Positions 54,030-62,196 of a stretch of 64,000 nt of DNA are shown here, in pieces. A model generated the notes under the pieces. That model did not search any database and was not told the DNA's origin. It saw only the letters and a list, made by a program, of their open reading frames with translations. Source of the stretch: Dyadobacter bucti. GTDB lineage: Bacteria > Bacteroidota > Bacteroidia > Cytophagales > Spirosomataceae. How positions within the stretch are numbered: the first letter of the stretch is position 1; each line of letters begins with the position of its first letter. The position numbers and the translations under genes were made by a program. Where the stretch lies: contig NZ_SWFP01000007.1 in NCBI RefSeq assembly GCF_005869225.1, forward strand, positions 310,001-374,000, given 5' to 3'.

Positions 54030-54413
54030 ATGAACTCAATTACCCAAAAACGCCCAAATCGGTCAGATCGCCTGCTCGTAGCTGATCAAAACTTTGTGGA
54101 CAGCCAAGGCTTTTTCCCATTATGTGCCCAAAGACCAGGTTTCTGAAAGGGCCCGCGGCTAAGGGCGATCCCATAAGATATTGAAGGTACAGGGTATTTC
54201 CCATTATGGCCATGCGATGAGTGCAGCTTTGATTACATCATGGCTAAACACCAGATTGATGACCTTGCAATTAAAGCTCGCGCTCATTGTCAGAGCAGCA
54301 AACATAAAGGCTTTCCGCCTGTATGGACGGAATCAGCTTGGAGTTATATTACTGCGCTCACACCCTTACATGTAGTATTCCCGACAACCGACGATGAAAT
54401 TGAGATGGCCTAA
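54030..54413 (+). pseudogene. chrB: Degraded ChrB-type chromate-resistance gene
   Basis: No frame runs through, but ChrB C-terminal-domain pieces appear in order across three frames: ITQKRPNRSDR, matching the RPKIDRIACPW start; then IACS-stop-LIK and HYVPKDQVSERARG; then DIEG and ECSFDYIMAKHQIDDLAIKA (about 54176-54270), and a terminal TTDDEIEMA. Several indels and stops make it non-functional. The C-terminal metal-dependent module of ChrB is normally next to ChrA; no chrA is seen. The end overlaps the stop of the convergent phosphotransferase gene by three bases. Confidence 0.7.
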
Positions 54414-55414
54414 TCTGCGCTTGTATGTGGTAGAATTAAAGTCCTTGCAAATCTTAGCAGCTCCTGCTTTTGCTGTAATGTTCTCTGCATGGGTAATTGT
54501 GCCAATCCAATTAGCCGCCGGATAATTTCAATGCCAACAAACTGATTTAAGGTGAAGTAATCAATTTGATTGATCAAGTTGTATCTATCCAGCGTAAAAT
54601 CAACTATTATTTTACGTTGGCCTGCTAGGTGCAGGTGCGCAATCATGACGCCCAGATCAAACTCGGCAGGGCCATAAAAGCAGAACTCGGGGTCGATAAT
54701 TTTTATTCCCTGCGTTGTATCAAGCCAGCTACCCGGATAAAAGTCCCCATGTAAAAGAGATTTTCCATCAGAAAGATAGGTTTGTCCCAAATGTGCAGCC
54801 TGAGTTTTTAGCTCATTATCATTCTTGTAGACAGTAGCGACAGCTTGCAATCCTGGCTGGACTGTATCAAGATCAAACCCGTTCTCTTTCATAAACGGGT
54901 ATTCGAATATGTGTTGATGGTTCAGCGCCCTCATAGCATTGTTTTTGAGCGAATCGGCGGGCGATACGCAGGAAAAACGCGTATGAAGCGTGCTTAAAAA
55001 ATCCGTTAATTGCGAAACTTGGGAGATTTCAAGAGCCCTGGACGAATTGTATAGATATATAAAATCGCTGGCCGCGCCCAAGTCTTCCAAGGCCATGATA
55101 TTGTTCACCGGATCAAGGCCAATCAGATCCGGGGTGAAGTCTGCGATCAACGGGTCAACGTTTGTCGTTTGATAAAAAGCACCTTCCATCAATACCCTGT
55201 CGGCGGGAGCACTCACATGCGGGTACTTTTCGACATATCCCCTGGATTGCTTGACAATGAAGGATCTGTCCTGGGTGGTTATCCGGAGCACATAGTTCAT
55301 ATTTCCCTCCCCCGGCACTGAAACCTGACTTATCCGTTCCCTATTTGTTAACCAGCCCTGGCTTTGCAGGTAAGTCTCGAGCGTAGCAATGTCGTTTGCA
55401 CTTAGAATAAACAT
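54410..55414 (-). CDS. Phosphotransferase of the APH/methylthioribose-kinase superfamily
   Basis: A 334-residue small-molecule kinase-like protein. The nucleotide-binding N-lobe has VPGEGNMNYVLRI and FIVKQSRGY (Lys). The catalytic loop is LLHGDFYPGSWLD (about residue 215) and the metal site IIDPEFCFYGPAEFDLG (about 232); the latter two resemble methylthioribose kinase (HGD...GS, DPE...GPxxFDxG). The Asn normally following HGDxxxxN is replaced by a Trp-containing GSW. The substrate is not deducible; it lies divergent to the arsenosugar genes, next to DUF547. Confidence 0.8.
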   Translation of the reverse strand: MFILSANDIATLETYLQSQGWLTNRERISQVSVPGEGNMNYVLRITTQDRSFIVKQSRGYVEKYPHVSAPADRVLMEGAFYQTTNVDPLIADFTPDLIGLDPVNNIMALEDLGAASDFIYLYNSSRALEISQVSQLTDFLSTLHTRFSCVSPADSLKNNAMRALNHQHIFEYPFMKENGFDLDTVQPGLQAVATVYKNDNELKTQAAHLGQTYLSDGKSLLHGDFYPGSWLDTTQGIKIIDPEFCFYGPAEFDLGVMIAHLHLAGQRKIIVDFTLDRYNLINQIDYFTLNQFVGIEIIRRLIGLAQLPMQRTLQQKQELLRFARTLILPHTSAD

Positions 55415-55434
55415 GTAAGGCTTTTTAGGATAAA

Positions 55435-56220
55435 TTATGAGTCAAAGTTTTTCATTTTTTGCGTCCAGTCATACTCTTTGAATTTCAACGAATATTCTGA
55501 AAAGTCTTCGCCCAGGTATTTTTCCAAAATTATTTTAATACCCTGATTTCCACCAAAATCTGCTTTGAACCACTGCAATATCCGGCTAACCATTACTGTT
55601 TTTTTCTGCGGATTGATCTGTGTATCCGTCTTTAAAAACGATGATGCAGCAATGCCGAGCTGTTTGTCGATCTTATCATAGTCATAAAATGCGATTGGTG
55701 GACAACTGGTTGCACCACAGTTAAGGGCAAAATGAATACGATAATCAATTTTAGAAACAGCTAATTGTTTAATGATCTTACCAGGAAAAAACTGAGGCAG
55801 ATAGCCCAAACTCAATTTCGCCCGGTAACGTCTGAGGATACCATGTTCGATCTGGTCAAGGCTCAGTTTTACCCCTCCGATCGTTATCAGTTTTTCCTCA
55901 AAAATGGCTGGCCTGGTTTTCTTTTCCTTTGTAGCAAGGATCTGAAAGTAAGCATTGTAGATGTTGATCCAGAATGTTTTACGGGCATCATCGTCAGCCA
56001 ATCCGGAAATCAGGCAATCGGTTTTGATGGCTTCCAAAGCCTTGTGAATACTATCTACTGGCTCATCCATCTTCACCTGCAAGAGCAGTTTTCCTGATAG
56101 TGCAATCAGTTTTCGGTCAGGTTCTTTGTTAGATTGGCCGGCAACGGGTAGTAAACCAACTGCCCATATAACTAAAACAAGGCCTGTTATTACTAATATC
56201 CACTTCATTTTTTTTACCAT
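55435..56220 (-). CDS. DUF547 domain protein, exported
   Basis: A 261-residue protein with an N-terminal signal or anchor (about 5-27, ending PVAGQS) and a DUF547 domain (about 60-225): ARKTFWINIYNAYFQIL, DQIEHGILRRYRAKLSLG, then IHFALNCGATSCPPIAFYD with conserved His/Cys residues. The function of DUF547 is unknown; some members neighbour arsenosugar genes. Here it is divergent from the TIGR04283 glycosyltransferase across a short spacer and 20 bases upstream of the phosphotransferase. Confidence 0.88.
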   Translation of the reverse strand: MVKKMKWILVITGLVLVIWAVGLLPVAGQSNKEPDRKLIALSGKLLLQVKMDEPVDSIHKALEAIKTDCLISGLADDDARKTFWINIYNAYFQILATKEKKTRPAIFEEKLITIGGVKLSLDQIEHGILRRYRAKLSLGYLPQFFPGKIIKQLAVSKIDYRIHFALNCGATSCPPIAFYDYDKIDKQLGIAASSFLKTDTQINPQKKTVMVSRILQWFKADFGGNQGIKIILEKYLGEDFSEYSLKFKEYDWTQKMKNFDS

Positions 56221-56362
56221 TAACCATCAATATATCACGCAGGAAATCAATTCAACATCATTTTTTAGAAGTTACCCTGGCAATAAAACTGTTTACTTCT
56301 TGTCCCCGTACATACGCGTAGTGAAATTATTTAGATTGCTCACTGAAATCGTTCCGATACCT

Positions 56363-57055
56363 ATGAAGCTCAGTATAATCATTCCAACCTACAATGAAGC
56401 AGCTAACATTGCACGCCTGTTACAGGATTTGTTCAGATATGCAGGTGATCAGCCGATTGAAGTCATTGTATCGGATGGTGGAAGCAAAGATGCTACCTTG
56501 GAAATAGCGCTCCAAGCCGGTGCAAGCGTGCTCAAATCTCCCAAGCCAGGCAGGGCAGCACAAATGAATTATGCTTCTGGTTTTGCAAATGGAGATGTGC
56601 TATACTTTGTTCACGCCGATGTTGGCATAAATCAGGATTATTTTCAAGACATTGAGCGGGCTGCGTCAGACGGGTTTGAAGCGGGCTGTTACCGGTTCCG
56701 CTTTGATTCAAACCGGGCAATCCTTAAAATCAACAGTTATTTTACACGTTTTAACAGGCTGATGTGCCGCGGTGGTGATCAAACCCTTTTTATAACCAGA
56801 AAGCTGTTTGACCAGCTAAATGGGTTTGATGAATATTATACCATTATGGAGGACTATGATATCATCATCCGGATCTGGAAAATAGCCCGGTTCAAGATCA
56901 TCCCAAAAGAGGTAACCGTCTCTGCCCGAAAGTACCAGAACAATAGCTGGCTGCGGGTCCAAATTGCTAACTTAACTGCTTTTACCATGTTTTATTTAAA
57001 AAGAGAACCGGCTAGCATTGCCTTAAAATATAAATCCCTGCTGGATTACCGGTGA
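56363..57055 (+). CDS. TIGR04283-type arsenosugar-associated glycosyltransferase
   Basis: A 230-residue GT2 enzyme of the TIGR04283 family, linked to arsenosugar biosynthesis. The start at 56363 (MKLSIIIPTYNEAANI) fits the family length; the frame extends upstream to 56126 but that stretch overlaps the divergent DUF547 gene. Motifs: SDGGSKDAT (about residue 38), KPGRAAQMNYA (about 60), YFVHADVGI (about 83), GGDQTLFITRKLFDQLNGF (about 135), IMEDYDIIIR. Its place ahead of a CMD protein, ArsS and TIGR04282 supports the role. Confidence 0.88.
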   Translation: MKLSIIIPTYNEAANIARLLQDLFRYAGDQPIEVIVSDGGSKDATLEIALQAGASVLKSPKPGRAAQMNYASGFANGDVLYFVHADVGINQDYFQDIERAASDGFEAGCYRFRFDSNRAILKINSYFTRFNRLMCRGGDQTLFITRKLFDQLNGFDEYYTIMEDYDIIIRIWKIARFKIIPKEVTVSARKYQNNSWLRVQIANLTAFTMFYLKREPASIALKYKSLLDYR

Positions 57056-57123
57056 GACAAGCGCCCGCTTAATCTTTGCTATTCTGATCATCGTATATAA
57101 ATGCCAACCTTAATCTGCCAAAG

Positions 57124-57456
57124 ATGAATACCTATTATAATCCCGAAGACCTAAAAAAATTTGGTTCAATTGGTGAATTCCAGAAAGAACTGGCTGATAA
57201 ATTTTTCTCTTATTATGGCTCTGTATTTGCCGAAGGTGCACTTACTGCCAGGGAGAAATCGCTGATTGCACTCGCTGTTTCCCATACTGTCCAGTGTCCT
57301 TACTGCATTGATGCCTACACGACAGATACCTTGGAAAAAGGGTGTTCGGAAGCAGAAATGATGGAAGCCGTGCATGTGGCCGCCGCCATTAGAGGGGGAG
57401 CGACTTTGGTGCACGGCGTTCAGATGATGAACAAAGCAAAAGATCTTTCCATGTAA
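57124..57456 (+). CDS. Arsenosugar-associated peroxidase-like (CMD/AhpD-type) protein
   Basis: A 110-residue carboxymuconolactone-decarboxylase/AhpD-like protein. The redox pair CPYC lies in HTVQCPYCIDAYT (about residue 55-67), followed by the AhpD-like His in MEAVHVAAAIRGGATLVHG. Members of this subfamily occur in arsenosugar gene sets as presumed thiol peroxidase-like components. It starts 68 bases after the glycosyltransferase and ends 38 bases before arsS. Confidence 0.88.
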   Translation: MNTYYNPEDLKKFGSIGEFQKELADKFFSYYGSVFAEGALTAREKSLIALAVSHTVQCPYCIDAYTTDTLEKGCSEAEMMEAVHVAAAIRGGATLVHGVQMMNKAKDLSM

Positions 57457-57494
57457 GCGATTGTCGGCGTTTCACCAGTAACCCAAGTAAAGCA

Positions 57495-58541
57495 ATGAAA
57501 TCACTCAAGGCAAGCGGGCATTTGCTCTCGGATTCTGCGTCGCAGATCAAGACCTTGCATGACCAGGTGTTTGATAAGCTGCAGCTTCCTCTTTTTGAAC
57601 AAAAAATGGAGGCTGCATCCCTGTATCCTTTAAAACCGGCCCGCACCACCACCATGCAGATTAATGTTGGTAAAATGTGCAATCAGATTTGCAAACATTG
57701 CCATGTGGATGCGGGTCCCGACCGGAAAGAGATTATGACCAGGCATACCATGCAGCAGTGCCTGGATAAACTTGCGGATTCTGAAATTACTACCGTCGAT
57801 CTTACGGGAGGGGCACCTGAGATGAATCCTGATTTCCGTTGGTTTGTTGCAGAACTGACTGCAATTGGTAAACATGTTATTGTCCGCTGCAATTTGACTA
57901 TTATCGTAGCCAACCCAAAATATCACGACTTGCCTGACTTTTTTAAGCAGCATCAGGTTGAAGTAGTCAGCTCGCTGCCCTTCTATAACGCCGACAAGAC
58001 AGACCGGCAGAGAGGCAAAGGCGTTTTTGAGGATTCTGTGAAGGCATTAAGGATGCTAAACGCGAGAGGCTATGGAGTGGAAGGCAGCGGGCTTATCCTT
58101 AATTTGGTTTACAACCCAAATGGGGCATTCATGCCTGCGCCACAACAGGGCTTGCAGCGCCAATTCAAAAAGGCCCTGCATGATGAATTTGGAATTTTAT
58201 TTAATGAGCTTTTTGCAATAACCAATATTCCTGTCAGCCGGTATCTGGATTACCTGATCAGCTCGGGTAATTATGATGGCTACATGGAAAAACTTGTTAA
58301 CGCCTTTAATCCCGTAGCTGCAACCGGTGTCATGTGCCGGTCAATGGTTTCGGTCGGTTGGGATGGCTCACTATATGATTGTGATTTTAATCAAATGCTC
58401 GATATGCAGTTTGATGCTGCATACAACCACATCAGTCGCTATGACCAGGAGCTGATCGATAATCGTGAAATTAAGACTGGTCAGCATTGCTATGGCTGCA
58501 CAGCTGGTGCTGGTTCAAGCTGCGGCGGTAACACGATTTAG
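57495..58541 (+). CDS. arsS: Arsenosugar biosynthesis radical SAM protein ArsS
   Basis: A 348-residue radical SAM enzyme. The 4Fe-4S site is CNQICKHCHVDAG (C-x3-C-x2-C, about residues 62-74), then TVDLTGGAPEMNPDFRW for SAM binding and LILNLVYNPNGAFM later. The C-terminus has additional cysteines (MCRSMVSVGWDGSLYDCDFNQ is the region; CYGCTAGAGSSCGG closes the protein). ArsS is thought to act on dimethylarsenic compounds to form the arsenosugar ribose link. The TIGR04282 transferase begins 10 bases after its stop. Confidence 0.92.
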   Translation: MKSLKASGHLLSDSASQIKTLHDQVFDKLQLPLFEQKMEAASLYPLKPARTTTMQINVGKMCNQICKHCHVDAGPDRKEIMTRHTMQQCLDKLADSEITTVDLTGGAPEMNPDFRWFVAELTAIGKHVIVRCNLTIIVANPKYHDLPDFFKQHQVEVVSSLPFYNADKTDRQRGKGVFEDSVKALRMLNARGYGVEGSGLILNLVYNPNGAFMPAPQQGLQRQFKKALHDEFGILFNELFAITNIPVSRYLDYLISSGNYDGYMEKLVNAFNPVAATGVMCRSMVSVGWDGSLYDCDFNQMLDMQFDAAYNHISRYDQELIDNREIKTGQHCYGCTAGAGSSCGGNTI

Positions 58542-58551
58542 CCCGTTTCCT

Positions 58552-59169
58552 ATGAACAACGCTTTAATTGTTTTTTTGAAGAATTTAACGCTTGGAAAGG
58601 TTAAAACCAGATTGGCAGCTACCATTGGCGACCAGAAGGCCTTAGAAATTTATAGCCAACTTGTGGAACATACCTTAAATCAGGTGAATACGGCTAACTA
58701 TGAGAAATTGCTTTACTTTTCCGATAACCTGCATAGTGACCTTCCTGTAATTGGACAAGATTTTCTGCTTCGCCAACAACAAGGCGGCGATCTGGGAGAG
58801 AGAATGTCAAATGCTTTCAAAGAAGTCTTCGAGTCGTCTGCTGAGAAAGTACTTATTATAGGAACTGACTGTCCTGGCCTGGATACATCTATTATCGAGC
58901 AGGCTTTTGATGCACTTGATATGCATCAAGTTGTGATAGGGCCAGCAAACGACGGAGGTTATTATCTTCTTGGAATGACTGGTTTCCATAGCTTTCTTTT
59001 CGAAGATGTACCATGGAGTACTTCAAGTGTGCTGGAATTAACGCTTCAAAAATGCGCCATGCATGGGCTTAGTTATACGCTCCTCGAAGAACTTTCAGAC
59101 ATAGATGATGAAAATGATCTGAATTCATGGAATGAATGGTTAAAAGTTAATCAGTCCAGAGAATCATGA
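58552..59169 (+). CDS. TIGR04282-type arsenosugar-associated glycosyl/nucleotidyl-transferase (DUF2064)
   Basis: A 205-residue GT-A-fold protein (DUF2064), a family linked to arsenosugar biosynthesis. The ATG at 58552 (MNNALIVFLKNLTLGKVKTR) is chosen; the frame opens earlier but inside arsS. Motifs: KVKTRLAATIG (about residue 17), QQGGDLGERM (about 75), VLIIGTDCPGLD (about 98) and VIGPANDGGYYLLGM (about 127). It is the last gene of the rightward arsenosugar unit and converges with the MFS gene, with one base between them. Confidence 0.88.
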   Translation: MNNALIVFLKNLTLGKVKTRLAATIGDQKALEIYSQLVEHTLNQVNTANYEKLLYFSDNLHSDLPVIGQDFLLRQQQGGDLGERMSNAFKEVFESSAEKVLIIGTDCPGLDTSIIEQAFDALDMHQVVIGPANDGGYYLLGMTGFHSFLFEDVPWSTSSVLELTLQKCAMHGLSYTLLEELSDIDDENDLNSWNEWLKVNQSRES

Positions 59170-59170
59170 T

Positions 59171-60304
59171 CTATACAAGTAATGTCTTGGTTCGTTTGTG
59201 ATAAACCCAGGTATGAACTATTAAAAGCAAAGTGAGAGCAGTAAAGATCAGGCTCACATCGTTATTGGCCAATAAAAAGCCGCCCGCCAATGCACCAAAT
59301 GCGGAACCCGCATCCCGGAAAGTGGCATTAATTGAGACAGCGCGCGTCACATCGTCTTTCCCAGCGGATGCTGCGCCCGCTGCCAGGGATGCATTGACAT
59401 TATAAAACGTAAATACGAGGATCAATCCCGGCATTACCCAGCCGCTTGTTGCCAGCAGCAAACCCATGCAGATCAAAAGTATTGACCCTGAGTAAATGTT
59501 AGCAAGCCCAAACCGGTCAGCGGACCAACCCGCAAAAGGCGAAATCAAAAGCGAGCAGATCCGTCTGAAAATAAGAAACCCGGCAGCAGCGGCAGTAATT
59601 TCAACTGCCGACCAATAGGGATGCGCATCCATCAACAGGGCTCCAATTAAAACCACAAGCATACCTTCCACTGCAAAAGCCGCTAGAAACGCTAACCGGT
59701 TAAAGACTGATGGAAATGATAATTTGAAGTTAAATGGGCGAGCTCGCAAGCTGTCCCTTTCTTTTAGTTTAAAAGCGAGGCAAATTCCTGGCGTCGAAAG
59801 GAGCGCAATTACTAAAAAGATCGAGCTAGGACTGATTACTTCAAAAAGCAGTGGGCCAACCAACAACGCTAGTAGTGGGCCTGATTCGATAATGCTTTGG
59901 CTCATTCCCAGTGCCAGGCCTTTCTTTGGATAATCCATGGCATAAGTAATTGCCCCAACGCGAAGGACAGAATACGATATACCCCACAAGATCCTGAGCA
60001 GCACCAAAGTTACAATGCCAAAACCTGCACCATAGCCAGCTGTGGCTAATACGGATACAGTTGCCGCGACGATTATAGGTATACGAAATCCCACAAGACT
60101 GAAAACGCGCAAGATAAGTGGGTTAAGCAGAATCCGTGTGAAGCGATTAATTGACAGGATGGTTCCTATCCAAATGATTGGAACGTGGATGCTGGAAGCA
60201 TTTACTGGCAGAAAAGAATATAGAAATGCATCACCCATCAAAGCGAAGCTCAAGCTGAAAGACGCATACATGGGCAATTTCATTTCGGCAATATTCTTTC
60301 TCAT
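59171..60304 (-). CDS. MFS transporter, last gene of the arsenic operon
   Basis: A 377-residue major facilitator protein with about twelve hydrophobic segments. MFS loops include SINRFTRILLNPL and RRICSLLISPFAGWSADRFG. The start at 60304 has a GGAGGG almost abutting the ATG, so a start slightly further in cannot be ruled out. It lies 17 bases after the stop of the small TonB-C-like gene and is thus probably co-transcribed with the arsenic genes. Its substrate (an arsenical is plausible) is inference. Confidence 0.85.
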   Translation of the reverse strand: MRKNIAEMKLPMYASFSLSFALMGDAFLYSFLPVNASSIHVPIIWIGTILSINRFTRILLNPLILRVFSLVGFRIPIIVAATVSVLATAGYGAGFGIVTLVLLRILWGISYSVLRVGAITYAMDYPKKGLALGMSQSIIESGPLLALLVGPLLFEVISPSSIFLVIALLSTPGICLAFKLKERDSLRARPFNFKLSFPSVFNRLAFLAAFAVEGMLVVLIGALLMDAHPYWSAVEITAAAAGFLIFRRICSLLISPFAGWSADRFGLANIYSGSILLICMGLLLATSGWVMPGLILVFTFYNVNASLAAGAASAGKDDVTRAVSINATFRDAGSAFGALAGGFLLANNDVSLIFTALTLLLIVHTWVYHKRTKTLLV

Positions 60305-60321
60305 CCCTCCCTTAATTCGGT

Positions 60322-60651
60322 TTATTTAGCTCTTACAAACCTTAATCTGACTATGTATCTTGCGGCTGGATGATGATCAGGCAAAAATATCCTCTTTCCA
60401 GTCAGCTGCCGGATCAGATCGTAATTAAGCTTATCATCGCGGGTAAATACTTTCACTTTCCCTATAGCGCTATCTTCGCCAACAGAAAACTGTATTACAA
60501 CTATACCGCCATTTTCACCAAGAACAGCAGGATAGTCAAGAAGGCAGGATAATTGATTGCCTAGGTCATACGTCTTTTCTCATCTTGTTAAAGAATAGCA
60601 AGTTGCCACTGTGGTAAAAAAGAGAAGAAACAAAACCATCAAACCTTTCAT
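60322..60651 (-). pseudogene. Small secreted TonB-C-like protein gene with an in-frame TGA
   Basis: From an ATG at 60651 a single frame gives a signal peptide (MKGLMVLFLLFFTTVATC), then a TGA at 60582-60580 as codon 24. The same frame continues with no other stop to TAA at 60324-60322: DYPAVLGENGGIVVIQFSVG, then GKVKVFTRDDKLNYDLIRQL and RYIVRLRFVRAK. That part resembles a TonB C-terminal domain (GxVxVxFxVxxDGxI type). The Cys after TVAT could be a lipoprotein site. The start is 11 bases after the metallophosphoesterase stop and the end 17 bases before the MFS start. A single nonsense change (or base-call error) is the simplest reading. Confidence 0.65.
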
Positions 60652-60662
60652 CTGAATAAAGG

Positions 60663-61412
60663 TTAATATGCTTTTCTTAAATTATCTGCAAAAGCATTAG
60701 GAAGTAGGCTCAGCTCTACGGCCTGCGCTGCCTTTTCTACATCGTACTTAACCCTTACAAATTCAACCTTAACAGCATCTTGATCTGTACTACTGGCTGT
60801 CTGATTAATCGTGATAAGTACATAACAAGCGCGCGCATCACCATCTTTGGGTTTTCCGACGGAACCAGTGTTAATAAGGTGATGAAAATGCTCACTGCCA
60901 TTTTCACCTGAATCAATGACACGGTGATAAGGCTTGTGCGAATGTCCGAAGCAAAGGATATCCGCTTTAAATTCTTTGACTATTTCAAGCATGCACTGCT
61001 CAGGCAGTTCCTGCAACAGATATTCGTTGATGCTTCTAGGGCTACCATGTACAAGCAGTATGTTCAGCTGCTGATCATTAAGCTGAAACTCTATTCGCAA
61101 ATGCCTGGGAAGTGTTAACAGGTAATCCCTTTCTTTGTTTCCAACCAGTTTATAAGCATATTCGCTGTTTTCTTCTTTGCTGCAATCGCCTTGGGAAGGC
61201 AGTATCTTTGCAACTTTCAGGTCGTGGTTTCCTGCAATGGTTGCAATGCCATGTTTGCGCACCAAACCAATTACTTGGTTAGGCCATACATTATAGCCCA
61301 CAAGATCGCCCAGGCAATAAACTGCGTCTGGCTTCCTGGTTTCCAGATCCGCTAGCACTGCCTTGAAAGCGGGAAGGTTTGCATGGATATCAGATAGTAG
61401 TGCTATTTTCAT
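60663..61412 (-). CDS. Metallophosphoesterase, first paralogue (GNHD form)
   Basis: A 249-residue calcineurin-like phosphoesterase of the MJ0936/YfcE type. Metal motifs in order: LLSDIHANLPA (D-x-H, about residue 7), YCLGDLVGYN (GD), TIAGNHDLKV (GNH-D, about 59), LVHGSPRS and FGHSHKPYHR (GH-x-H, about 156). These are typical small nucleotide or sugar-phosphate phosphodiesterases/phosphatases. The start overlaps the upstream paralogue by four bases (ATGA). Confidence 0.9.
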   Translation of the reverse strand: MKIALLSDIHANLPAFKAVLADLETRKPDAVYCLGDLVGYNVWPNQVIGLVRKHGIATIAGNHDLKVAKILPSQGDCSKEENSEYAYKLVGNKERDYLLTLPRHLRIEFQLNDQQLNILLVHGSPRSINEYLLQELPEQCMLEIVKEFKADILCFGHSHKPYHRVIDSGENGSEHFHHLINTGSVGKPKDGDARACYVLITINQTASSTDQDAVKVEFVRVKYDVEKAAQAVELSLLPNAFADNLRKAY

Positions 61413-62185
61413 TTCCCCAGACGTAATGATTCTGCATATGCGTCGGGAAGGATGCTGCCTTCTACGGCCTTGGCTGCCTTTTCAATATCATATTGAAAGC
61501 GTATAAACTCTACCGTAATGCTATCCTTACTTGATGCCAGTGCATCGGTACTAATATGCAGGATCACATAACCACCCCTTGGGTCACCATCTTTTGGCTT
61601 ACCGACAGAACCAATATTGATCGCGTGCCGGAAATGATCTGTGCCGTCTGGCTCGACTGAGCCCAAGATCCTATGATAAGGTTTGTGGGTATGCCCGAAA
61701 AGCATCACATCTGCGCTGGCCTGTTCCATGATCCGCAGCATGCTTTTTTCGTCACGGTCCTCAAACAAGTATTCGTTGATCCTGCGAGGGCTGCCATGCA
61801 CCAGAAGAACCGAAAGTGGTTTATCATTCAACTGGAAATCCAGACGGATGTGTGCCGGCAAGGTTCTTAGATAAGCCCGCTGCTCGTCCTTGACAATTTC
61901 GTTTGTGTAAGCAATCGATACTTTGCCGTTTTCTTTTTCATCGTCCGTTTTATAAGCGCAGCCACAATCGTCGCTGCTTCGTCCGATCCCGAAGTCGTAA
62001 TTTCCGGCAATGGTAGGGATACCACGTTTCCTGATCTGATCGATTACTTCGTTTGGCCAGATGTTGTAACCAACCAGATCACCCAGGCAATAAATAGCAT
62101 CAGTGTCTCTTGAATCAACATCTTTAAAAAACGCCTCCAATGCCGGAAGGTTGGCGTGAATGTCAGAAAAAAGGGCAATTCTCAT
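61409..62185 (-). CDS. Metallophosphoesterase, second paralogue (GNYD form)
   Basis: A 258-residue paralogue of the protein at 60663-61412, similar along its length. Motifs: LFSDIHANLPAL, YCLGDLVGYN, TIAGNYDFGIG, VHGSPRR, FGHTHKPYHR. In the third motif the usual His of GNHD is Tyr (GNYD), a variant found in some family members and likely to alter metal handling. An insert after this motif carries a CGC pair (SDDCGCAYKT). It starts 11 bases after the acr3 stop. Confidence 0.9.
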   Translation of the reverse strand: MRIALFSDIHANLPALEAFFKDVDSRDTDAIYCLGDLVGYNIWPNEVIDQIRKRGIPTIAGNYDFGIGRSSDDCGCAYKTDDEKENGKVSIAYTNEIVKDEQRAYLRTLPAHIRLDFQLNDKPLSVLLVHGSPRRINEYLFEDRDEKSMLRIMEQASADVMLFGHTHKPYHRILGSVEPDGTDHFRHAINIGSVGKPKDGDPRGGYVILHISTDALASSKDSITVEFIRFQYDIEKAAKAVEGSILPDAYAESLRLGK

Positions 62186-62196
62186 TTAATATGTAG

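Noticed and set aside
54181..54375. A 64-codon rightward frame after DUF1259
   Set aside because: It is one of several broken frames in the chrB remnant; the ChrB-like residues lie in a different frame.
60370..60552. A rightward 60-codon ORF in the gap before the MFS gene
   Set aside because: It is the antisense of the TonB-C-like gene, which has a signal peptide, domain character and operon spacing on the other strand.
60580..60582. In-frame TGA as a selenocysteine codon
   Set aside because: It falls at the end of the signal peptide, where no selenoprotein has a catalytic residue, and no SECIS-like hairpin or sel genes were seen.
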